Assembly (NCBI GenBank): GCA_035630195.1
Contig: DASQLD010000207.1
Span: 1-5,873, forward strand
Source of the DNA: DASQDN01 sp035630195
Lineage (GTDB): Bacteria > Acidobacteriota > Terriglobia > Bryobacterales > Bryobacteraceae
DNA: 5,873 nt
Direction of reading: 5' to 3'
The first letter of the stretch is position 1. Each line of letters begins with the position of its first letter. The position numbers were made by a program, and so were the translations under genes. The notes beneath the pieces were generated by a model. The model was not told the DNA's origin and did no database searches. It saw nothing but the letters and a program-made list of their open reading frames with translations. Below, one piece after another: positions 1 to 5,223 of this stretch.

Positions 1-1
1 G

Positions 2-649
2 CTCGCCGCCGGGATTACCAAGGTACCCGGCGCGCGCAGCGAAGGACCCCGGGCAGGGAACTGGCTGACCCGCGACCCGGCCAGCCGGCTGCTCTCGCTG
101 CCCGACCCCGAGACTCTCAAAAGGCAAACGCGATCGCACGATTTTGGCGTTGCTGATCGCCTGTGGGTTGCGGCGCGATGAATTGGTCCGGCTCGCGGTC
201 GACGAGATGCAACTGCGCGAAGGCAGATGGGTGCTGGTGGATTTGCTGGGGAAGGGAAGAAAGCGCCGGACCGTGCCCGTGCCGAGCTGGGTGAAGGCTT
301 CGATTGATGAGTGGAGAAAGGCGGCGGGTGTCGAAAGCGGCTGCGTCTTGCGCGCCATCAACAAGGGCGGCCGGGTCTACGGCGACGGCTCACCGCTAAC
401 GTCATTTGGTCCATCGTCCAAGGCTACGCAGCCGAGATCGGTATGCCCAAACTGGCTCCGCATGATTTGAGAAGAACTTGCGCCAAGTTATGCAGGGCAA
501 GTGGTGGGGATTTGGAGCAGATTCAACTGCTGCTCGGACATGCCTCGATTGCGACGACCGAGAGGTACTTGGGAAGTAGGTTGGATCTGGTGGACGCGGT
601 CAATGACGACCTCGAACTAGACCTACGTTTCAATGTGGTCGGCCGCTGA
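2..649 (+). pseudogene. Tyrosine recombinase/integrase, 5' partial, two frameshifts
   Basis: This encodes a phage-type tyrosine recombinase, which cuts and rejoins DNA through a covalent 3'-phosphotyrosine. The start lies outside the window. The protein reads in frame 2 to about 128 (GITKVPGARSEGPRAGNWLT, then LPDPETLKRQ). It continues in frame 3 from about 131 to 385 (LLIACGLRRDEL, then GKGRKRRTVPVP), and again in frame 2 from about 386 to the TGA at 647-649 (HDLRRTCAKL, then LLGHASIATTERYLG). All expected catalytic residues are visible: Arg in CGLRR (171-173), Lys in the GKGRKRR hairpin, His and Arg of HDLR (His at 461-463), His in LLGH, and the nucleophile Tyr in TERY (566-568). Arg/Lys sit in a different frame from His/Arg/His/Tyr, so the gene as read cannot make active enzyme. 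The protein sequence is otherwise well conserved, so the frameshifts are either recent or sequencing errors. The 3' end overlaps the convergent amidohydrolase remnant by 20 bases. Confidence 0.9.
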
Positions 650-1211
650 ATCCGCTGGCTGTGCGCAACTCATCGGCATTAGTCAGCCGCCCTTCCGACA
701 TCACCCACACTGTGCGCCGAAGATCGCCGACGCGTTGCGATGGATTGCCTTCCACGAGCACCATGTCTGCCTCTTCCCGACCGCAATCGAGCCGGTGGAA
801 TCGCCCCGCGTTTACCAGTCTCGCTGGATAGAGGGTAGCGGCGCGGAGCGCTTCCACCGGGGTCATCCCGACTTGGACGTACAATTCCAACTCGCGGATG
901 AGTTCGAGTCCGCTGCCGTCGGTCCCTGCGACGATCGGAACCTTGGCCCTGTTCAGAGCCGTGACCAATTCCTTCATCTTCGCGAAGCTGGCGCGATAGT
1001 CGCCGCGAGTCAGGTCCTTTGGAACAGCGAAGCCGCCGGAGCGGAAACCGCGATCGGTAACCGGCGGCATCGTGCCTGTAAAGGGAGCATAGGCCGGCGA
1101 TAGGTCGCCATTATCCGGAACGTACAACCCTTCAAATGTGACCAGTGTCGGGTGTACCAGCGATACGTACGACAGGCAAAGGCCTTCGCATTCGATCCGC
1201 TGTCGAAGGCG
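630..1211 (-). pseudogene. Amidohydrolase-family protein, C-terminal remnant
   Basis: This is the C-terminal part of a metal-dependent hydrolase of the amidohydrolase superfamily, in the imidazolonepropionase/prolidase-like group that often occurs as secreted enzymes. Homology begins around 1170 (LVHPTLVTFEG) and runs in one frame to the TGA at 630-632. Visible elements in order are the VPIVAGTDGSG strand, whose Asp matches the last metal-site/catalytic Asp of the TIM barrel; the following helix GLELIRELELYVQVGMTPVE; the ALRAATLYPARLV segment; and the C-terminal beta-sandwich (EEADMVLVEGNPS, then VGDLRRTVWVMSEGRL) ending in SGFSGRP. The upstream frame closes with a stop at 1212-1214. The N-terminal HxH metal motif and most of the barrel are missing, so about 180 residues survive of a protein that is usually above 400. 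A TTG at 1127 could start a shorter product, but that would begin inside the barrel. I read it as a truncated remnant; the substrate cannot be inferred. Confidence 0.85.
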
Positions 1212-1616
1212 CTATAGGGCCGTCGGTTAGAGAGGAAATGGCGTGTGCGGCGCAACAACCAGTTACCTATTCAGCCAATATCGTCCTGAAGACTGCTACA
1301 AACGCCTGGACTATTGGGCGTAGGTACTGGCTAAACCTAAGTGGTCGATAACGTCTCCCTCCACTTCGTTTTACCTTGCGTTTCGTCGCTGTTGGGGAGC
1401 AGCACGAGCAATGCTTTGGCGCAGCGGGGGTTCTGCGCCTCTGACAGTATCTTCTTGCTTTGGGTGATTTTTGTGACATCTTCCCTCCTTCTACTGGTGA
1501 GTTCGCGTTCCGATTCTGTAGTACGGCTCACTTGCGGAGGTGGCAAGAGAATGCAATCTAGCAAAATATTTCTTCAACTACTCCAATTTCGTCCTCTTAA
1601 GTAATAAGGGACATGG
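1212..1616. other. Region without a convincing gene
   Basis: I see no recognisable gene in these 405 bases between the amidohydrolase remnant and the discoidin-like remnant. On the minus strand an ATG at 1479 follows a good Shine-Dalgarno-like run (AAGGAGGGAAG directly before ATG) and opens a 70-residue very basic frame ending at 1267 (MSQKSPKARRYCQRRR...). An overlapping minus frame (1564 to 1337, containing KALLVLLPNSDETQG) has a more protein-like composition but no matching start signal. Either could be the remnant of one gene split by an indel. I recognise neither and do not call them as genes. Confidence 0.5.
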
Positions 1617-1978
1617 TTGCGTTTGGCATCTGCGCTTGGGTCAAAAGATGGGCCCGGCTGGCACGCTTCTCAAGCGGGTGAACAACAGATCCGCATCATC
1701 TTCGATGAACCTATATCCCTCCGTCGTATTCAGCTTCGTTCCAGGAAGTGATTTTTGAGCGAACACAGGAGTTCATCCTTCGATGGGCGTCTGCGGCAGG
1801 GGGGTCGACCAGAGAGATTGTGCGTCAGCAATGGAATTTCAGCCCTACAGGTTCAACGACGGAAATTGAAGACTTTGTGGTCGATCTGGACAGCGTGTCC
1901 GTCTTGGAACTCGCGATTCAACCGGATGTAAGTCGGCGAGACGCAGTTGCGACTCTGGCCTCTTGGCGTTTGGGGTGA
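1617..1978 (+). pseudogene. Discoidin-like (galactose-binding-like) domain, C-terminal remnant, frameshifted
   Basis: Two frames together give a continuous domain. The first is frame 3 from about 1617 to 1736 (ASALGSKDGPGWHASQAGEQ, then QIRIIFDEPISLRRIQLR). The second is frame 2 from about 1738 to the TGA at 1976-1978 (FERTQEFILRWASAAGG, STREIVRQQWNFSPTGSTTE, DFVVDLDSVSVLELAIQPD, ending ATLASWRLG). The pattern of GPGW, 'I.I.FD.P..LRRI', 'ERTQEF.LRW', 'REIVRQQWNFSP', 'V.VLEL.I.PD' and 'A.LA..R' is, from memory, that of discoidin/F5-8-C-like beta-sandwich domains found in acidobacterial and other proteins. The single-base shift lies around 1736-1742. Two in-frame stops (1602-1607) precede the segment and no start codon with a ribosome-binding site is evident, so it looks like a decayed 3' gene end. 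The ligand is unknown. Family naming is from pattern recognition only. Confidence 0.65.
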
Positions 1979-2008
1979 TGACTTCAGCAGTGCGGCCTTG
2001 CACGCGTA

Positions 2009-2024
2009 GGACGCAATTGCGTCC
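2009..2024. promoter_or_regulatory. Perfect 16-base palindrome, possible operator
   Basis: GGACGCAATTGCGTCC equals its own reverse complement. It lies 113 bases upstream of the start of the secreted-protein gene at 2137, in the non-coding gap after the discoidin-like remnant. A perfect dyad of this length suits a homodimeric regulator. A related sequence, GACGCAGTTGCGAC, matching 12 of 14 positions, occurs 70 bases upstream at 1940-1953, but inside the remnant's coding sequence, where protein conservation could explain it. I could not place a convincing -35/-10 pair next to it, so the operator role is inference. Confidence 0.35.
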
Positions 2025-2136
2025 CGAAGAAAACGGGCTCCTGTCGTCAAATCCCCCCGTTTCGGGTCTCAAGTAGTGAAATGGCGGTTGCCCCTCAGCG
2101 GCCGAAACTAACACACCAAAGGAGAAAAACAGCCAT

Positions 2137-2652
2137 ATGCGTCTTATTTATACTGTCTCCACTCTTGCCATTCTCGCTACGCCGTCGACGGTGGCCCAAA
2201 CCTCAGCAATAGCATTGCCACAGGTTCATACCTCTGGCTCGATAGGGCTCAGCAGTATGGATTCGGTCAGGTGGAACGTATTGAATCCGCCCATGCCGGC
2301 TTCGATCGTGGCGCCAACCTGCAACGCGACTCTCTCCTTCTTAAATGGAGCAGGAAATGTCCTCAAAACAGAAACAGTGACACTGAAAGCCGGGGAAAGC
2401 CGTTCATTGACGTTGAGTGCACTAGACTTCCCGTCCACCGGCAACCCCACTGGAATCTATGCGCTCGCTGTGGTTCCCGTGACGACCCCAACGGATCAGC
2501 CCACGCCTACCGGCACGTGCACCATCGTAACCACCACTCAGATATTTGAAACCGCGACCCGTAAACCCTTAGCGGTATCGAACGGCACGCAGGTCCGCCC
2601 TGGCGGTCTCCAGCCTGCGGATCCGCCGGTGATCCTCCCCGCGACCCGCTAG
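2137..2652 (+). CDS. Small secreted protein, two cysteines, unknown function
   Basis: This is an intact 171-residue gene from ATG 2137 to TAG 2650-2652. AAAGGAG at 2118-2124 is a good Shine-Dalgarno match, although its 12-base spacing to the ATG is longer than usual. Residues 1-20 form a Sec signal peptide: basic MR, hydrophobic core LIYTVSTLAILAT, likely cleavage after TVA-20 before QTS. The mature part is Thr/Val/Pro-rich with alternating beta-strand-like stretches (SVRWNVLNP, then CNATLSFLNGAGNVLKTETV, LKAGESRSLTL, GIYALAVVPV, and CTIVTTTQIFETATRKP) and a Pro-rich end. It has only two cysteines, Cys62 and Cys128, which could form one disulfide outside the cytoplasm. The layout resembles small secreted beta-sandwich proteins of unknown function that are common in Solibacter-like genomes, but I cannot name a family. 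It stands alone: a palindrome lies upstream and a strong terminator directly downstream. It is the only small gene here with a clean start and stop. Confidence 0.85.
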   Translation: MRLIYTVSTLAILATPSTVAQTSAIALPQVHTSGSIGLSSMDSVRWNVLNPPMPASIVAPTCNATLSFLNGAGNVLKTETVTLKAGESRSLTLSALDFPSTGNPTGIYALAVVPVTTPTDQPTPTGTCTIVTTTQIFETATRKPLAVSNGTQVRPGGLQPADPPVILPATR

Positions 2653-2661
2653 TTCGACTTG

Positions 2662-2703
2662 CGCATTGCGAGCCGTGTGGGCTCGCAGTGCGTTCACTTT
2701 TGT
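2662..2703 (+). terminator. Rho-independent-type terminator after the secreted-protein gene
   Basis: Arms CGCATTGCGAGCC (2662-2674) and GGCTCGCAGTGCG (2680-2692) pair over 13 positions with a single T-G wobble and a 5-base loop GTGTG. A T-rich stretch follows (TTCACTTTTGTT, 2693-2704), although the T run is interrupted. The hairpin starts ten bases after the TAG at 2650-2652. It should separate this gene's transcript from the HU gene downstream. Confidence 0.8.
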
Positions 2704-2759
2704 TCACGCACGCCATCGCTCAACCGCGCGAAGGTTATGCGTTACCTTCAAAGTGTCGG

Positions 2760-3371
2760 ATGAATAAGAATGCTTTGATCGATCATGTGGCCGAGGCAAC
2801 GCAAAGCGCGAAGAAAGACGCCGAACACTTAGTCGACGCAGTGTTGACGGGCATCGTTGATGCCTTGGTGAAAGGTGAGAAGGTTGATCTTCGGGGCTTC
2901 GGCAGTTTTCAGGTGAGCGGAAAGAAGGAACTCCAGGGCCGGCATCCCCGAACGGGAGAGACCATGACGATCGCTGCCCGGAACGTGGCAGTGTTCAAGC
3001 CGAGCAAAGAATTATCAGGTCGCCTCAATGGAACAACTGAAGACGGTGACGTAACTGGTGGCGTTAACGCCGATCCAGTCGCTGAACCCCAGGAAGGTTC
3101 TTTGAAGGTGCACGGCGACAAGCTCGACGTCTCGCCGTCCAGTGGCGGTGTTAATAAGGCTTGCTTCTTCCCTTCTTGCTCTCTCAGCAACTCCTCAAGC
3201 TCGGGTAGCGTCAACGTCCTACGCTCTTGCTTCTCCGGCTGCTTCGGCGCGGGTCGCCCTGCCCTCCATGAAATCGCGAAGGTGTTTCGTCGCCGCCAGA
3301 CGGGCGTAGTGGTCCGGCCCGCCATAGACAATCTGCCCTTCCTTCGTCATGTATTCGCGCCTGGCGTTTAG
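2760..3371 (+). CDS. HU/IHF-family DNA-binding protein with a read-through tail
   Basis: Residues 1-90 (to about 3029) are a histone-like HU domain, a dimeric nucleoid protein that bends DNA. The ATG at 2760 gives the canonical start MNKNALIDHVAE. The helical N-terminal half (AEHLVDAVLTGIVDALVKGE) follows, then the beta hub VDLRGFGSFQV, the DNA-contacting arm with RHPRTGE (usual RNPxTG; His replaces Asn) and the closing VAVFKPSKELSGRLN. HU proteins normally stop near residue 90-100. This frame continues for about 113 more residues. Residues to about 125 form an acidic, Gly/Pro-rich linker (GTTEDGDVTGG..., VAEPQEG). The rest is Ser/Cys-rich and lies antisense to the helix-turn-helix gene on the other strand, so it is probably not native. 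No good ribosome-binding site precedes the ATG. A short inverted repeat, GAAGGT...ACCTTC (2730-2749), sits just upstream. An upstream in-frame GTG at 2688 lies inside the preceding terminator and is rejected as a start. Confidence 0.85.
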   Translation: MNKNALIDHVAEATQSAKKDAEHLVDAVLTGIVDALVKGEKVDLRGFGSFQVSGKKELQGRHPRTGETMTIAARNVAVFKPSKELSGRLNGTTEDGDVTGGVNADPVAEPQEGSLKVHGDKLDVSPSSGGVNKACFFPSCSLSNSSSSGSVNVLRSCFSGCFGAGRPALHEIAKVFRRRQTGVVVRPAIDNLPFLRHVFAPGV

Positions 3372-3665
3372 CGCGTGCTCGATCGCGCCGAGCGATCGGT
3401 AAAACAACGCTCGCATCTCGTCGCGTTCGTCGCTTACGAACTCAGCAACGAGTTGCCGGCACTCCGGCGAGTTCGCTTCGCGGGAGGCGAGGGTGTGGCC
3501 GATGCCTTCGGCTTCGGCGATGTCCGTCACGGTGGCGCCGGAGACGAGCGCCTTCGCGATTCGGGCTAGCAGCACGGCTGTGAACCACTGTGCCTTTGTC
3601 TTGTGGTTTACCCGAGGCTCAACTTCCGGCGCTCCAACTCTTCCAGACACCGATCGTATTGCCAT
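3143..3665 (-). pseudogene. Helix-turn-helix protein resembling terminase small subunit, one frameshift (copy A)
   Basis: This is a small, mostly helical protein with a likely N-terminal helix-turn-helix (ALVSGATVTDIAEAEGIG, then HTLASREANSPECRQLV). A charged helical region follows (DERDEMRALFYRSLGAIEHA), then the motif REYMTKEGQIVYGGPDHYAR and LAATKHLRDFM. From ATG 3665 the frame stops at 3219. The natural continuation, AGRPAPKQPEKQERRTLTLP and ELEELLREQEGKKQ, is found in another minus frame from about 3265 downward, so a one-base frameshift lies at about 3257-3268. That second frame stays open to 2909, but the part below about 3143 is antisense to HU and probably not native, so the true end is uncertain. 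The combination of a DNA-binding HTH and a Lys/Glu-rich helical C-terminus suggests a phage terminase small-subunit-like or transposon-associated protein. This is inference from layout, not a firm family match. A second degraded copy lies at 4984-5041. Confidence 0.6.
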
Positions 3666-3835
3666 TGCTCAGCAGCCCATGGCGGGTCGTGGAGGCCTGC
3701 GACGTGACGCATAGTGCGCGTGAACTCCAGCAGGCGCGGATTGTCCATGCTTATGATGTAGTAGAGGAACGTCTGGACTTGGCGTTCATCCAAGAGCAGA
3801 TGTCCCTTGATCGGGCGATAGAAAGCAGACGGCAT
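3608..3835 (-). CDS. Hypothetical protein, 75 residues, overlaps the next gene
   Basis: ATG 3835 to TAA 3608-3610 encodes MPSAFYRPIKGHLLLDERQV, then LLEFTRTMRHVAGLHDPPWA and ending CLEELERRKLSLG. A weak GGACGGA sits about six bases before the ATG. The sequence has a plausible folded-protein composition with charged helices and a Trp/Pro motif (DPPWAAEQW). I see no signal peptide or membrane segment and do not recognise the family. It overlaps the downstream helix-turn-helix gene by 58 bases in another frame, which suits a translationally coupled pair. The pair is probably phage- or element-derived given the neighbour. An alternative is that the two were one gene joined by a frameshift near 3610-3665. 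Confidence 0.55.
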   Translation of the reverse strand: MPSAFYRPIKGHLLLDERQVQTFLYYIISMDNPRLLEFTRTMRHVAGLHDPPWAAEQWQYDRCLEELERRKLSLG

Positions 3836-3875
3836 TCAGTTCCGTCCAAGCGAACTCTGAAGACGGAAAGCACGA

Positions 3876-4028
3876 TTATGGTGTTACCGCCAAAACTCTT
3901 GCTGTTATTTGCTGGCCCGTCGCCCCGATTTGGATGGTGACCTCAATGTTACCCTCACGAGCCACCAGTCCTGTCGGACTGCTAGCGTCTTGGATAGCGA
4001 CCGTCCCTGGCACCACGAATCGGATAGA
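3876..4028 (-). pseudogene. Possible coding remnant, beta-rich C-terminus
   Basis: A minus-strand frame that opens after an in-frame TAG at 4029-4031 and ends with TAA at 3876-3878 reads SIRFVVPGTVAIQDASSPTG, then LVAREGNIEVTIQIGATGQ and QITARVLAVTP. The alternating hydrophobic pattern and Gly/Thr turns look like the last strands of an extracellular beta-sandwich domain. Upstream of the TAG the same frame is readable (NPPMMQRALRRDEIV) back to another stop. At 50 codons an open frame of this length can occur by chance, so the call rests on composition only. No start signal is visible. It ends 40 bases before the divergently positioned start of the 75-residue gene on the same strand. Confidence 0.3.
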
Positions 4029-4031
4029 CTA

Positions 4032-4479
4032 GACAATCTCATCCCGTCGCAGCGCCCGTTGCATCATTGGCGGATTATACCGCCGCGGCTGATACTAAGC
4101 GCGTGCTTCGGTCACTGGAAAGAACAATAGAAACAACGCTAGCATGTTCATCGTTATACTCTGAAGGATCTCCGCAACATGACGTCTGTCGAATAGCGGA
4201 CGAGAGGGGTGACCAGTCGTGGTGACTGTATGAGCGCGGCGCATCCTTGTTGTGCTAGAACTGTCGTGAGCGACCGTGATTCATATCGAACTACAGGTCT
4301 GTTGACCATGCCGGCGATCGGACTGTTTGACTCATTAGCTACAACAGCCGTTCAGATCAGGTAATATTCGCGTGGACATTTCGTAAAGCTTCTTCGAAGT
4401 ACGGCTGCTTTCGGAATTTAGTGTGGTGCCCGGGAGAAAACAGCCGCATTATCTGGTGTGGCCACAAGTAGGAGCTTTT
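4032..4479. other. Long non-coding stretch upstream of the PEP-CTERM gene
   Basis: In about 450 bases I see no gene on either strand; all frames are interrupted by stops. The content is an AT-richer stretch with a possible -10 box TAATAT at 4362-4367, for which I find no good -35, and a stem-loop at 4402-4446 listed separately. The stretch probably holds the promoter and leader of the gene at 4480. A plus-strand frame reaching 4130 has no coding character. Confidence 0.5.
4402..4446 (+). repeat. Inverted repeat in the leader of the PEP-CTERM gene
   Basis: Arms CGGCTGCTTTC (4402-4412) and GAAAACAGCCG (4436-4446) pair at 10 of 11 positions around a 23-base loop. The repeat lies 23 bases before the Shine-Dalgarno AGGAG of the PEP-CTERM gene. 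It could be a regulator-binding dyad or an mRNA leader hairpin. It has no T tract, so it does not look like a terminator. The function is unknown. Confidence 0.35.
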
Positions 4480-5044
4480 ATGCGCTTTGGGCGGCAGCTT
4501 ATTTTTAGCAGTAGGCTTATTGCCTGTCCAGGGCGCGCAGACTTACCAATTCACGCTGAATGACTGGGCGATTGAACCGGCTTCGCTTCAGTTGACGTTC
4601 GAAGAGGAAGACCTCGATGGGAGCCAATCTTTCGAACTATTCTCCGGCGAACTGTTGTCGTTTTCGGCCACGTATACCGACGTGATCGGAAGTATCGATT
4701 GGGAGCTCTCCGATCTGAGTATATTTGGCTTCGCGTTGGATCCCATCTTGGACTCTGCGTTTTATTTCATCAGCGCTCACAACTCTAACGACTATTCACT
4801 AGGGTTGGTAGGCGTAATCAACGATGTTGGGATTGGAATCATTTCTGACGATCTCATCGAAGAAGTGGTGAATCTTAGCCAACAGCCGCTATTCTTGGTT
4901 CCAGAGCCGGAAGGGTTCGGTTTGATAGGACTCTTGCTACCATTCGTCGCGGCGTGGCGCCGGAGACGAGTCCCACACACAACAAATCGCGGAATTGTTT
5001 TGTCGCCGCAATACGGGCGTAATGGGCCGGGCCGCCATAGATAA
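4480..5044 (+). pseudogene. PEP-CTERM exported protein, frameshift in signal peptide, 3' end replaced
   Basis: This is an exported protein carrying a C-terminal PEP-CTERM sorting signal, recognised by an exosortase in bacteria that make exopolysaccharide. AGGAG (4470-4474) with 5-base spacing points to ATG 4480, which begins MRFGRQL. That frame ends early; the main body is one frame over. Removing one T from the TTTTT run at 4502-4506 joins them into MRFGRQLILAVGLLPVQGA followed by QTYQF, a standard signal peptide. Without this, only a TTG at 4487 with a poor site could start the body. The mature part is acidic and Ser/Leu-rich (EEEDLDGSQSFELFSGELLS, IDWELSDLSIFGF). The end has the tripartite signal: VPEPE (residues 138-142 counted from 4487), hydrophobic GFGLIGLLLPFVAAW, then RRRR (to 4969). 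A native stop is expected there, but the frame runs 24 codons further into the antisense of a helix-turn-helix gene fragment. No exosortase gene is in the window. Confidence 0.75.
4984..5041 (-). pseudogene. Degraded second copy (copy B) of the YGGPxHYAR helix-turn-helix gene
   Basis: On the minus strand this encodes IYGGPAHYARIAATKQFRD, matching VYGGPDHYARLAATKHLRD of copy A (about 3271-3327). The DNA of the two segments agrees at roughly 48 of 58 positions by eye, with many differences in synonymous positions. Weaker similarity may extend upstream to about 5075 (NASQGLTQKR versus NARREYMTKEG) but is not convincing. The helix-turn-helix part of copy A is not recognisable upstream, and downstream the Pro/Lys-rich end is absent. 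The surrounding minus frame (5279 to 4875) is open but otherwise lacks recognisable content. It is a fragment that abuts and overlaps the 3' end of the PEP-CTERM gene. Confidence 0.7.
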
Positions 5045-5223
5045 AGCCCAGAAAGAAAAGACATCGCTTTTGGGTGAGCCCTTGCGACGCGTTGTCAAGC
5101 ATTTCGCAGGGTACGTGACGTCGGAGAACTCGCCCAGATCTACGTTGGCAATTCCAGCAGCTCGCTACGGATCGTGTTGAACGCCTCGCGCGGGCGCTTG
5201 AGCGTCCCTTACAGTGCCTCGCC

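Noticed and set aside
633..1103. Plus-strand open frame of 156 codons
   Set aside because: It is the shadow of the amidohydrolase remnant, whose minus-strand sequence is clearly conserved.
1010..1258. Minus-strand open frame of 82 codons
   Set aside because: It overlaps the amidohydrolase in another frame and has an Arg-rich, non-protein-like composition.
1845..2114. Two overlapping minus-strand frames (1845-2114 and 1853-2050)
   Set aside because: They are antisense to the discoidin-like remnant, with no start signal and no recognisable motif.
2226..2716. Frames on both strands inside and after the secreted-protein gene
   Set aside because: They are shadows of the 2137-2652 gene, which has a signal peptide, ribosome-binding site and terminator.
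2730..2749. Short inverted repeat GAAGGT...ACCTTC before HU
   Set aside because: Six-base arms around an eight-base loop are common by chance; mentioned only in the HU entry.
3375..3940. Plus-strand frames opposite copy A and the 75-residue gene
   Set aside because: The conserved protein features are on the minus strand; the plus frames are low-complexity and lack start signals.
3909..4130. Plus-strand frame of 73 codons
   Set aside because: It has no ribosome-binding site or motif, and the opposite strand has a more protein-like frame.
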